The position numbers were made by a program, and so were the translations under genes. This document shows positions 30,361 through 62,300 of a stretch of 64,000 nucleotides of DNA, one piece after another. Location of the stretch: assembly GCF_042242105.1 (NCBI RefSeq), contig NC_092035.1, positions 55,001 to 119,000 on the forward strand, read 5' to 3'. The DNA comes from Pempheris klunzingeri (lineage: Eukaryota > Chordata > Actinopteri > Acropomatiformes > Pempheridae). The notes under the pieces are model-generated. The model was given only the letters and a program-made list of their open reading frames with translations. It was not told where the DNA came from and did no database searches. Numbering within the stretch: the stretch's first letter is position 1; each line of letters begins with the position of its first letter.

Positions 30361-33326
30361 ATGACCCCCCCTCTCCTCGCCACGTGGCGTGGTGCCGCCG
30401 TCACGTTCTCCACGCTGAGTGACCTCAACGTGACGTCCAATCTGAGCGAAGCCACGCCCCCTCAGGAGCAGGACTGGAGCGGCCTGCCGCCGGAGCGCCT
30501 GTCACGGGGGGGCCACCGCGCGGTGTCCGCGTTTCTGGGCGCTATCATGGTGTTCGGGTTCCTGAACAACCTGCTGGTTCTGGTTCTGTTCTGCCGCTTC
30601 AAGACTCTGCGGACGCCCGTCAACATGCTGCTGCTGAACATCAGCGTCAGCGACATGCTGGTCTGCGTCTGCGGCACCACGCTCAGCTTCGCCTCCAGCC
30701 TGCGGACGCGCTGGATGTACGGACGCCACGGCTGCATGTGGTACGGCTTCGTCAACTCCTGCTTCGGTGAGTGACCTGTTCCTGTCTGGGTGTTCCAGGT
30801 GTTCCGGGTGTTCCAGGTGTTCCGGGTGCCTGACTTCCTGTTTCCTGCCCCCCCAGGCGTCGTGTCTCTGGTCTCTCTGGCCGCTCTGTCCTACGACCGT
30901 TACAGCACCCTGCTGGTGTACAACAAGCGGGCCGCGGACTACAGGAAGCCCCTGCTGGCGGTGGGGGGGTCGTGGCTGTACTCGGTGGCGTGGACGGTGC
31001 CCCCCCTGCTGGGCTGGAGCAGCTACGGGCTGGAGGGGGCGGGGACCAGCTGCTCGGTCACCTGGACCCAAAGGACGACGGCGTCCCACTCCTACATCAT
31101 CTGTCTGTTCGTCTTCTGCCTCGGCCTCCCCGTCCTCGCCATGGTCTACTGCTACGGCCGCCTGCTGCACGCCGTCCGACAGGTGGTCGCACGGGGGGTC
31201 ACGTGGTCACACGGGTGAGTCAGGCCGTTCTTATAGTTTCACCCTGGGTTTTGTCTGTCAGGTGGGACGTGTCAGGCGGACGGCGGCCCGTCGCAGGGAG
31301 TTCCACATCCTGTTCATGGTCGTCACCACGGTGACGTGCTACCTGCTCTGCTGGATGCCGTACGGCGTCGTCGCCATGATGGCCACCTTCGGCCGGCCGG
31401 GAGCCATCAGCCCCGTCGCCAGCGTCGTCCCGTCGATCCTCGCCAAGAGCAGCACCGTCATCAACCCGCTGATCTACATCCTCATGAACAAACAGGTGGG
31501 GTCACATGAGTCACACGGGGGGGGGGTCACATGACCAAAAACATCAGTGTTTTTTTCAGCTGCATGAACATTAACGAAAAAACGTTTTCCAAATGAACAA
31601 GAAATGAAGAGAAATATGAAAAACACACATTCATTAGAAAATAAAACGGACAAAAGAAAATAAATGAAGACTGAAAAATATTTTCTTGTTTCTAAACTAA
31701 AGACAGAAATGGACCAACAGAGAATCCAGTCAAATGAATTAGCCTAGCTAGCTAGCATCATGCTAAGCTAAACAACCACACACAGGTGTTACAAACAGGA
31801 AGTTTTATTGAAGCAGAAACCACACTAGCGCGACAACAGAGGCGTCACCACGGCAACAACACAGGGACAGATTAAATCTGCCTCGACAACAAAAAACCCC
31901 AAAAATACAATTTATAGAGAATTATGTTAAAGTGGATTTAATCTTCGGTGGAAAGACACAAAAATAAACACGTCTCATTATTATTGTTATATAATAATAT
32001 TATTACTACTGTTAATATTAATATTATTCAAATTATTAATATTAATAATTTTATTAATAATATTATTACTACTGTTAATAATCATATTATTAATATTATT
32101 GCTCATTTTAACATTTTAACAACCAACAGAAATTCACTTTCCCGCTTTTACTTGTGAGACGTTTCAGTTCGTAGTTTTTCACAGTGTCTCGGTGGTTTCA
32201 GCCTCTAATCGTGACGTCCTGGGTGGGGGGACAGCTCGGGGGCGTTCGGGGGTCTGAGGGGTTCACAAATTTAGGGGAGTTTGATTCTGCCTGAAGCCAG
32301 GACAGCCCCCCCTCCGGCTAAACCCAGGTCAGGACCCACAGTGGACCCCCCCCAGCCCTTTCAGAGTGACCTTGCCTTTGGCCGCCAGCTGGTCGCCCCC
32401 CCCCTCATTGATCCTCTGGATCAGCAGCTTCTCGTACAGCAGGGGGTGGTACCCCCCCAGCGTGCAGGCGTCGTCACGGTAACGCTCGTAGTAGTGACAC
32501 AGGTCGGTGCGGCGGATGGACGGGAGAAACTCGTACACGCTGACCTCACGACACAGTGACATCATCAGCACGATACCTGGGGGGGGCAGGAAGTGACAAC
32601 GGAGCAGCTCAGACCATTTTTCAGCTAAAAGTTACAAAAATAAAAAAGTACAATAAAAGAAGAAATAATCTGAATGTTTAAAACAAGTTTAGTTACAGAG
32701 AAGAAACTAACAGAAAATAAAACCAGGACGTTTTTCAGCTTCAGTGTCCACATTACCCAGAATCCTCTCTGTCTGAGTGACTGCTGGGTATTAGAAGTGT
32801 ACTAGAACTGGTCCAGTCGTTCACCTCCACCAGACTCCATTCACAAGAACAGTAATTTTACACAGGAGCTGCTGCCTCCATCAGTTAGTCTGTTTGTGTT
32901 GTTTTGAGACTTTTGTGTTTTAAAGAATTAATTTGGATCCAACTAAATATTCGTTTAACTCACGAACACACTGACTGATGGAGGCAGCAGCAGACCAGGA
33001 GGTCCTGTGTTCTCTGAGCTAAAATTACTGTTTTTGTGAATGGAGTCTGGCATGAGATCCACTGGACCAGTACCTGCCAGTCACTTATCACAGTCACAGA
33101 AACACTTATCGATCATCATTGATTATCATTGATCCTATTTGTTCCTCAGTTCTACCGCTGCTTCCTGATCCTGTTCCACTGTGAACACCAGCTGACAGAG
33201 ACCGCCCCCCCCTCCGTGGTCTCCAGGACCACCGCCCTCAAGCTCCGGCGCCGCCACAGCAGCCCGCTCCATCTGGAGGGGACCAGCGGCGATCAGCTGA
33301 GACCGGACCCGCCCACACCTGTGTGA
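30361..33326 (+). CDS. tmtops: Teleost multiple tissue (TMT) opsin
   Basis: TMT opsins are non-visual photopigments of the encephalopsin group, expressed in brain and many fish tissues and proposed to serve peripheral clocks and deep-brain light sensing. Exons: 30361-30766, 30857-31182, 31262-31495 and 33150-33326, all GT-AG, totalling 380 aa. Seen: N-terminal glycosylation sites (NVT, NLS), [19 protein letters not shown] in TM2, SYDRY at residues 147-151, Glu in [13 protein letters not shown] (counterion position), CWMPYG in TM6, and the retinal-binding K306 in [12 protein letters not shown]. The four-exon layout is typical of TMT opsins. The ATG at 30361 is chosen; the frame extends upstream to 30220 but those residues look non-membrane and unlike the family. 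Introns 1 and 2 are only 90 and 79 bp; intron 3 (1,654 bp) contains the final exon of st6gal2 on the other strand. Which TMT subgroup is not settled. AATAAA lies at 33426-33431. Confidence 0.93.
31804..31809 (-). terminator. st6gal2: Candidate polyadenylation signal of st6gal2
   Basis: AATAAA on the minus strand, about 520 nt past the st6gal2 stop at 32329. It lies inside opsin intron 3. Confidence 0.5.
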
Positions 33327-36300
33327 CTGTGATGTCACTCTAGCTGTGTCCAATCAGCTGTGAACTCAACGATCAGCTGACCTTGTTTATTTACACATGA
33401 TTTATGATGATGATGATTTCAAACCAATAAAATAAATTAAATAAATCTGTTTGTTCAAAAACCACAAACAGAAAAAAGAGACTTTTGAATTTTTTTTTCT
33501 GAATTTTTATTTTAAGCCAAAAACATAAAAACAAAGTGACACTTTTAGTTTCCGAACAAAATAAGGAAAACAAATTCGTCTTTTTCCATTTGGGACGGAC
33601 AGGAAGAGGAAATGAAGTGTCAAAATAAAAGCCCAGAGGACAGAATGGCTTTAATAACTTGACCTAAAGCAAAGAACATAAAACTAAATAAAGATCTTTA
33701 TTTGTGTAGCCTGTGTCTGCATTAGTTAATCTGTCTGTCTGGCTTTAATTTTGACAGTTTAACACCTCACTTCCTCTTCCTGTCTGTCCCAAACGGAAAA
33801 ACAAATTTCCTCGTTTTGTTCGGAAACTAAAAATGTGATTTTACGTTTTCGGTTTAAAAGAAACAAAAATAACTGTTTTTAAACTACTAATAGACTACTA
33901 ATAAACTACTGATGGATGACAGATAAACTACTGATGGATGACAGATAAACTACCGAGGAATGACAGATAAACTACCATAAATTATGATAAATGATGGATA
34001 AACTACTGATGGATGACAAATAAACTACTGATAAATTATGATAAATGACAAATGAACTACCAATGAATGACGGATAAACTACAGATAAATGTCAGATAAA
34101 CTACCGATAAATCATGATAAATGACAAATAAACTACAGATAAATCATCATAAATGACGGATAAACTACTGATGATTGACAGATAAACTACAGATGAATGA
34201 CGGATAAACTACTGATAAATGACGGATAAACTACAGATAAATGACGGATAAACTACCGATAAATGACAGATAAACTACAGATGAATGACATTAACTACAG
34301 ATAAATGACAGATAAACTACAGATAAATGACATATAAACTACAGATAAATGACATAAACTACAGATAAATGACAGATAAACTACAGATAAATGACAGATA
34401 AACGACAGACAAATGACAGATAAACTACAGATAAACTACAGATAAATGACAGATAAACTACAGATAAATGACATATAAACTACAGATAAATGACATTAAC
34501 TACAGATGAATGGCAGATAAACCACAGATAAATGACATATAAACTACAGATAAATGACAAACTACAGATAAATGACATATAAACTACAGATAAATGACAT
34601 AAACTACAGATAAACTACAGGTAAATGACATATAAACTACAGATAAATGACATAAACTACAGATAAATGACATATAAACTACAGATAAACTACAGATAAA
34701 TGACATAAACTACAGATAAATGACATAAACTACAGATAAATGACAGATAAACTACAGATAAATGACATAAACTACAGATAAATGACATATAAACTACAGA
34801 TAAATGACATAAACTACAGATAAATGACATAAACTACAGATAAATGACAGATAAACTACAGATAAATGACATTAACTACAGATAAATGACAAGCTACATA
34901 AATGTACGAATCGTTTAAATGTGTTTTAGAAACAACGTGAGCTTCAGGTTCTTTCTGATAAATAGAATTAATAATTCAGTTATTTATTTAAAGTAAACAT
35001 GTTCAATGTAAAAAGACACATTGACCTTCATCCATTCAGCATAATTAATTTCCTCTTTAGGTTTTAATTCATAAACATATTCATTAGTAAATTATTCAAA
35101 TTAAATCAAGAGGAATTTAAAGTTTTAATTAAAGTTTTGTGTCCAAGGTCAATAATAGTAACCTTTTTATGTTTATTAAAGCTGAATTCAGGAAGGTAAC
35201 ATTTAATCAACATCACACAACATCACATTTACTTATTTTTAGTATAAATGTGAGTATTTTCAGTGTTAATGTGAGTATTTGTAGTGTTTTTGTGTCTTTG
35301 GGGCTTTCGGGAGGTTTAACAGGTGAATTCATATTTTAAAATGTTTTCTGTCACATTAAAACATGATGACTGTTTCTGAGTTTCTACTTTGACAAACTCT
35401 CGTCCTTTTAACTTTTAAACTGGGAAACCTCAGAAACACAAACTGTCGTTTGAATGTTTCAGCCTCAGTTAGTCTCTCAGCTAAAACGTGCTGATTTTTC
35501 TATGGACTCTGGTCTGTCTGCTGCTGCTGTTTAAATAAAGATCAGTCAGCTGATCGCCGTCCTGCGTGTCTTTATTCAATCTGATATTGTGATTGTGGTA
35601 CTCTGTAGTACTGTGTGTAGTAGTCTGCAGTACTCTGTAGTACTCTGCAGTACTCTCTAGTACTGTGTGTAGTACTCTGTAGTACTCTGCAGTACTCTGT
35701 AGTATTCTGTCGTACTGTGTGTAGTACTCTGCAGTACTCTGTAGTACTGTGTGTAGTACTCTGCAGTACTCTGCAGTACTCTGTCGTACTGTGTGTAGTA
35801 CTCTGTAGTACTCTGGACTACTGTGTGTAGTACTCTGCAGTACTCTGGAGTACTATGTGTAGTACTCTGCAGTACTCTGTCATACTGTGTGTAGTACTCT
35901 GCAGTACTCTGTAGTACTCTGCAGTACTGTGTGTAGTACTCTGTAGTACTCTGTCGTACTGTGTGTAGTACTCTGCAGTACTCTGTCGTACTGTGTGTAG
36001 TAGTCTGCAGTACTCTGTAGTACTCTGCAGTACTCTCTAGTATTCTGTCGTACTGTGTGTAGTACTCTGCAGTACTCTGTAGTACTGTGTGTAGTACTCT
36101 GTAGTACTCTGCAGTACTCTGTAGTATTCTGTCGTACTGTGTGTAGTACTCTGCAGTACTCTGCAGTACTCTGTCGTACTGTGTGTAGTACTCTGGACTA
36201 CTGTGTGTAGTACTCTGCAGTACTCTGGAGTACTATGTGTAGTACTCTGCAGTACTCTGCAGTACTCTGGAGTACTGTGTGTAGTACTCTGCAGTACTCT

Positions 36301-38694
36301 GCAGTACTCTGTAGTATTCTGTCATACTGTGTGTAGTACTCTGCAGTACTCTGTAGTACTCTGCAGTACTGTGTGTAGTACTCTGTAGTACTCTGGAGTA
36401 CTGTGTGTAGTACTCTGCAGTACTCTGTCGTACTGTGTGTAGTACTCTGTAGTACTCTGGACTACTGTGTGTAGTACTCTGCAGTACTCTGCAGTACTCT
36501 GGAGTACTATGTGTAGTACTCTGTAGTACTATGGACTACTGTGTGTAGTACTCTGCAGTACTCTGCAGTACTCTGGACTACTGTGTGTAGTACTCTGCAG
36601 TACTCTGCAGTACTCTGGAGTACTATGTGTAGTACTCTGCAGTACTCTACAGTACTCTGGAGTACTGTGTGTAGTACTCTGCAGTACTGTGTGTAGTATT
36701 CTGCAGTACTCTGCAGTACTCTGGACTACTGTGTGTAGTACTCTGCAGTACTCTGCAGGACTCTGGAGTACTGTGTGTAGTACTCTGCAGTACTCTGGAG
36801 TACTCTGGAGTACTGTGTGTAGTACTCTGCAGTACTCTGCAGTACTCTGGACTACTGTGTGTAGTACTCTGCAGTACTCTACAGTACTCTGGAGTACTGT
36901 GTGTAGTACTCTGCAGTACTGTGTGTAGTACTCTGCAGTACTGTGTGTAGTACTCTGCAGTACTCTGGACTACTGTGTGTAGTACTCTGCAGTACTCTGC
37001 AGGACTCTGGAGTACTGTGTGTAGTACTCTGCAGTACTCTGGAGTACTGTGTGTAGTACTCTGCAGTACTCTGGAGTACTCTGGAGTACTGTGTGTACTA
37101 CTCTGCAGTACTGTGTGTAGTACTCTGCAGTACTCTGCAGTACTCTGGAGTACTGTGTGTAGTACTCTGTAGTACTCTGCAGTACTCTGCAGTACTCTGC
37201 AGTACTCTGGACTACTGTGTGTAGTACTCTGCAGTACTCTGCAGTACTCTGCAGTACTCTGGAGTACTCTGCAGTACTCTGCAGTACTCTGCAGTACCTG
37301 TGAACCCTGAGGACGGCGGGTTGGGCTGGATCTGCTCCTCACTGTTGTCCTGGATCAGGTCCCACAGGCTCCAGATGAATTGTGGGTGAAGGATGTAAAA
37401 CGGCTGCTCAGGTCGCCGCCGCCGCCGCTCCAGGTACGGAGAGAACAGGTCGAAGTCTGGCTCCTCCCACCACTGAGGAAGACAGCGACATCTTCATCAC
37501 CATCATCATCACCGACGACAGGCTGTCTGTCGAAGGCGTTTAAATAAAGTTTGGGAGGAAGGTCAGAGGTGGTCGACCTCGGTGAGGTTGGCGGAGTACG
37601 GCGAAGGATCCCAGAGGAGGAGGACGACGTCCTGGTAGAGAGACGAGCTGCTGAAGTGATGCAGGGGGCGGGACACGATCTGGGGGGGGGCAGAGAGGGA
37701 GTTAGGGGGGGGGTCCACATGAACAAACAGCTGATCCAGGTGAGGGGGCGGAGTCACTACCTGGGAGTTGATGATGCGGATCGTGGTCTTGTTGCCGACA
37801 TCTCTCTCGAAGCCTCTGGTCGGGGCGGCGTTGAAACGGAGAACGGCATCATGGGAGTCTGAGTCCAACGGGAGAGGAGCGGGTTAGGTGGTCGCTCATA
37901 AAACTGCACCTGAACGCACCTGACGGGCATTAAAGGTAACGAGGGGGGCAGAAGTTTCAAAGTAAAAGTCTTTATCTATAGTACAAAAACTTTATTGATA
38001 GTAAAATAACTTTTGATCGATTAGATTTGACGTGTTCACTGATCAGAAACCTCTGTTCAAAGGATCAGTTGTGTTTTTACATCAAGACAAAGTATCTCTG
38101 TGAAATGCCCCCCCCCCCCGTGACCCTCAGGTTGGACCCCCCCATCCTGGACTCACCGATCTCAGTCCCCAGCGATGAGTTCAGGACGCCTCCGGCCGAC
38201 GTCACCACAGCGCAGCTCTGGTACTCAGACGTCCGGAGCTCCTGCAGGGGCACTGAAGGCACCAGGTGGGCCCAGCCCAGACCGGAGAACGGCTCCTCAG
38301 TCCCGTCCACGGTCCGGACCCTGGTCCTCCTCTTCAGCTCACAGTACAGCTCCGGGCCGGACCGGCGGCCCCCCCTTGGCCCCCGGTGCATCACCTGGTG
38401 CCTGTTGGAGCTCAGCTGGACCTTCAGAACCCTCTGGAGACGAGGACTCAGCATCCCAGCCGTCAGGGTCCCGGCCCACAGCCTCCGCAGGATCTCCAGA
38501 GACCAGGAGTCAGCTCTGTGGAACCCCCCCTGAAGGGAGGCCAGACGGCGGGTCTCGGTCCAGGTGAGACCGGACTCTGCAGCAGACCTGGACAGCGACG
38601 AGGATCTGAGGTCCAGGAAGTGACAGAGCAGCGACAGGAACAGGAGGAGCCAAGCCAGAAGGACCAGCAGGAGCCACTTCCTGTAAGGCTTCAT
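32329..38694 (-). CDS. st6gal2: Beta-galactoside alpha-2,6-sialyltransferase 2
   Basis: A Golgi type II enzyme that transfers sialic acid in alpha-2,6 linkage to terminal galactose. Exons on the minus strand: 38694-38157, 37858-37761, 37679-37578, 37472-37298 and 32576-32329. Joined frames close exactly to 386 aa. Visible: a short cytosolic tail then a membrane anchor (about 7-28); sialyl motif L from C161 with LNSSLG and [59 protein letters not shown]; motif [20 protein letters not shown] (C313); motif [16 protein letters not shown]; and VS-motif H348 and E353 in HPLLYEK. It is closest to ST6GAL2 (human about 529 aa) but has a much shorter stem. An acceptor just before the ATG implies a 5'UTR exon upstream. 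The last intron (4.7 kb) holds the opsin's last exon, a 1.7-kb minisatellite and a foldback element. The exon 3 donor (GAG|GTCGAC) is weak. Confidence 0.95.
32829..33050. mobile_element. Foldback (inverted-repeat) element, near-complete copy
   Basis: ACCAGACTCCATTCACAAGA at the left is mirrored by TTTTTGTGAATGGAGTCTGG at the right. Inner words AATTTTACACAGGAGCTGCT, GCTGCCTCCATCAGTTAG and GACTGATGGAGGCAGCAGC are likewise paired. The symmetry may extend to CTGGTCCAG at about 32813 and CTGGACCAG at about 33061. It has no coding capacity. Related copies lie at 57325-57545 and 58262-58498. Confidence 0.8.
33426..33431 (+). terminator. tmtops: Candidate polyadenylation signal of the TMT opsin
   Basis: AATAAA about 100 nt after the opsin stop, repeated in overlapping AATAAA/AAATAAAT words to 33446. 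Confidence 0.6.
33432..33890. other. St6gal2 intron sequence; no gene seen
   Basis: AT-rich, with an inverted similarity between about 33535-33600 and 33770-33840 (GTTTCCGAACAAAA / TTTTGTTCGGAAAC), which could form a hairpin about 300 bp long. Confidence 0.45.
33891..34895. repeat. Minisatellite of about 21 bp in the st6gal2 intron
   Basis: Variants of GATAAACTACAGATAAATGA with CA, CGG and CATAT linkers, about 45 copies. The left part is more diverged (CTGATGGATGACAGATAAAC), suggesting directional homogenisation towards the right. Confidence 0.93.
34896..35590. other. St6gal2 intron sequence; no gene seen
   Basis: AT-rich DNA between two tandem arrays with no coding frame of note. Confidence 0.45.
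35595..37296. repeat. st6gal2: AGTACTCTGC minisatellite abutting a st6gal2 splice donor
   Basis: About 1.7 kb of ten-base-like units AGTACTCTGC, AGTACTCTGT, AGTACTCTGG and AGTACTGTGTGT. The units contain the palindromes AGTACT and CTGCAG, so the array is rich in self-complementary sequence. On the minus strand the right edge is the 5' splice site of st6gal2 exon 4: the donor GTACTGCAGAG at 37297 is itself repeat-unit sequence. Open frames of up to 230 codons across it are by-products. Confidence 0.97.
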
Positions 38695-38699
38695 ACTGG

Positions 38700-38735
38700 A
38701 CCTGGGGAGGGGGGGGGGGGGGGGGGGGGGGGGTG
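38700..38735. repeat. G run upstream of the st6gal2 coding start
   Basis: About 25 consecutive G on the plus strand (C on the st6gal2 strand), which forms the pyrimidine tract of the acceptor preceding the start exon. Length is likely to vary and to be error-prone in sequencing. Confidence 0.85.
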
Positions 38736-38739
38736 TCAG

Positions 38740-41188
38740 AGGTCAGAAATCAGGCCTGGATGATAATTAACTGAATAAATAAATAAAAATTGGTTTTACC
38801 TGGTTAGATTTTAATCCTAACCCCTTAAACCAAACTTCATGTAAAATTTGACCATTTTAAGACAATAAAACATGCTGATCTCTGGGTTTGATTGACAGCT
38901 GCTTGGTGTTACCTGTCACAGGTGTGCAGTTTAACGGCTTGTTCTCCAAGGGTCAGTCTGCCGAGTCCACGCTCCGTCTTCCCACAATCCTGTGCTTCAT
39001 GTCACCACCAGTGCTGTACTGGGATGTGAACTGATCCACTGGTTTACTGTTAAAGTTCCTTTTGGGGGGGGGTGAGCTGCATTCTGATTGGCTGCCTCAG
39101 CCTCACTCTTTATTTCAGTCTCACAGCAACACGACACACTGGGATGTTACCATGACGACCGCAGTAATGATGGAGGCCTCCGAGAGTGAGGGGGTAATGC
39201 TGCGTTCATGTCCTGTCACACAGGTCGTAAATATGAGCGTCCCAGTGAAGAACAAACTGTTGGGGCTCAGAGAGGAAAACCAGCGAGGGGTTAACTGGAG
39301 GTCTGAACGTTGGACCTGATCCCAAACAGACTCATGGGAAACCGACTCGGACATGATCCGCATACATAGTAAAAGTGTTGGAACTGGTCCAGTAGATCAC
39401 CTCAGCCAGCAGCCACCAAACGGGCTGCAATGGCTGCAACGTGATCCTTTGGGACAACTGCACCTGATCACAGTAGGTCCACTAAAAGAGCTTGTTTGAT
39501 CCACTGACAGGCTCAGAGTGTTATTCTAAGTGTGTGACAGCATCATGGAAAGGATCCCTACAGAGAGAGACCTGGAAGATCCTTTTTCACATCAAAGAGA
39601 ACAGAGTCAAACTGAGATGTTGCATGAGTTTAATTCAGAGTTTCACACTGATCAATAACCCCACTGTCAGCTCATCTGATTAACCCATATATTGATCCCC
39701 CACATCCTAATCAATAGGACACCATAAAATACATTAAAGTTTTCACCCAATCAGATTCATGTTCACACACCTCACACAAGTGGACACACCGTCACCGTGC
39801 CGACGGCCACCTGAGGATGAGGAGCTGAGCGATGCTCCTCGCCGACTCGTACATTCAGAAACAGACGCGTTATTGCGATACCTCAGTCACGTGATCTTTT
39901 TAGAACGAATGACGAGTTTGATTCCAGGACGACTTCGAAACAAACACCCGCAGACGTGTTTTCTAGGAACCAATGAAACACCTGCAGATGTCAGAGTCCG
40001 CCCACCCTCACACCTGGCCAATCAGTGTGTGGAGTGGGCGTGGTTGCCATGGTGACAGCAGGTTCAGACGTTTGACAGGATCAAACTCTTCATGCGTTCA
40101 CTGATGATTCAGCACAGACACGAACATTCAGACATTTACAAGCTGGTGATTTGACACCCGAGCGCCAGCAAAAGCGTGATGAGCCCGGTGTGGCCACGCC
40201 CCCGCTGTTACCTGAACATAAAGATGTGGCCGGGGGGGGGGGGGGGGGCAGAAAACTTAAAGTGTGAAACGTTGTGCGCTGAATGAAACTTTTTGTCTTC
40301 AGAGTGATTCTACTGAACTGGTCTATCGTCCAGCGCACCAAACCTAATTCTAAAAACAGGCGAAATAAGACGTCAACATGAGCACGGAGAAGAAACAAAA
40401 GCCACCAAGAAACTAAATAAAGTTAAAAACTGATCCGGGTCGATCCGGTCCGATGGTGTCTCTCTGCTGTGGTTGGCCGCCCCCCCGGGTGACACAGATG
40501 TAGGAGCTGAGTGTTGATGAGGCAGACATGGCGTTGGTTTAACTCACCTGGAGGAGCCGGGCGGGTGGAGTTTACCCCCCGAGGACCAGATTCAGCCCCT
40601 GAAGAGGACTGAAGTGACTCTGGGACTGATTCTGTTCTGGTCTGATCTGGACCTCTGAGACCTGCTTCAAGTTAAAACTCATCTCAGTGGATAAAGTCCG
40701 TTAATTTATGTCCAACGTTAATGTGAGATGATTTTAAGTCACCTTGACGAAACAAACCAGATCCACATCAGACCACCTGATCTACATCAGACCACCTGAT
40801 CCTCATCAGACCACCTGATCCACATCAGACCACCTGATCCGAAGTCTCTCTCTATAAGACTGGTTGCCGTGGAGATGTTTGGTTGGTTTAACTCTGCCCA
40901 TGCTGAGGTCGGCACCAGGATTACAGAGCTACATTATGCTCAGACTCCGTCTGTCCTCTGATTGGTTGATCGATTGATCGATTGATCACTGATCACGTTT
41001 AGTTTTTCAGATTCTGTGTTTGGTTTGTTCGGCGCTCAGTCGACTCCACCCGCCCGGTGCTGCACGCAGAGAGAAAACAAGCGCTGATTGTCTGTCAGTC
41101 TGTCAGGCTGGAGAGGGGACCACAACAGTCCACTGGATGACCAGGACCGGGACCGGGACCGGGACCTGGACTGGGACCGGGACCAGGG
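38740..41188. other. Intergenic between st6gal2 and lrrfip1
   Basis: No additional gene recognised. It holds the second copy of the 95-bp dispersed repeat (39374-39470), a G run at 40231-40248, a 20-bp tandem repeat ATCAGACCACCTGATCCAC (about five copies, 40765-40845), (GATT)n near 40970-40988, and a CCGGGA hexamer run at 41145-41185 touching the lrrfip1 stop codon. It should include the st6gal2 5'UTR exon and promoter and the lrrfip1 3'UTR, neither of which I can delimit. Confidence 0.5.
39374..39470 (+). repeat. Dispersed 95-bp repeat, copy 2
   Basis: Near-identical to 17892-17990 in content and orientation, over 21 kb away. This indicates a recent transposition or conversion. Confidence 0.85.
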
Positions 41189-61632
<20,444 letters not shown>

Positions 61633-61639
61633 GGTCCAG

Positions 61640-62300
61640 GAGGGGTTTACCGGGAGCCGGATTATCCACAGAGGTCTCCTGAGGTCTGGATCATACGGAC
61701 CCGGAACTCTGGAGCAAAGCCAGTGATGAATAAAACTGTTTGAGTCTAAAATCTGTGATTTTTCAAGCGCAAATCTGCAGGGTCAGCTTCTCTCTTCTTC
61801 CAGCTGGTGCCTCAGGTCCCCACCGTTGGGGGGGTCATCACCGCGGGCCGAATTATCCACAAAGGTCTCCTGCAGCCCGCAACATCACACATGTGCAGTC
61901 AGGCTGGGAGAAAACACTAAATAAAGCAGTTTGACTTTAGAAACAGATCTTTTTCTGATGCAGTTCGGTCACCTTCTGCCGGCTGGTGATCCTCAGGTCT
62001 CCACCGGTGGGGGGGTCATCACCGGGGCTCCTCAGGTCCGAAACATCCGGAGCCGGAAAAACACCGAACAAACGTGTGTGAGGTCAAACCTTCAGACTCG
62101 GAGGATGACCGGAGCGGCTGCGGGCCGCGCGGCCGCCGCCGTTCATCCCGGTGCAGCTAACGCTAGCTTCCGTTAGCCCGCTGCCGACCGTCACTGCCGG
62201 CAAACCGGAATGGCAGAAACGTTAAAAAGCGCCGGTCGGAGCTCCGGTTGCCTCCGGTCACATGCCTCCGTCACCGCAGCGGCCGGTAACGGCGTTAATC
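61640..62300 (-). promoter_or_regulatory. lrrfip1: lrrfip1 5'UTR and CpG-rich promoter with a repeated motif
   Basis: The sequence before the ATG is GC- and CpG-rich, especially 62100-62300. A block of about 50-60 bp is repeated about three times: ATTATCCACAGAGGTCTCCT (61660), GGGGGGTCATCACCGCGGGC with ATTATCCACAAAGGTCTCCT (about 61827-61872), and CACCGGTGGGGGGGTCATCA (about 62000). The first copy touches the start exon. No TATA box; it is probably a CpG-island promoter. Confidence 0.5.

Noticed and set aside
36203-37342. CRISPR-like array of short regular repeats
   Set aside because: A contiguous minisatellite without unique spacers in an animal genome.
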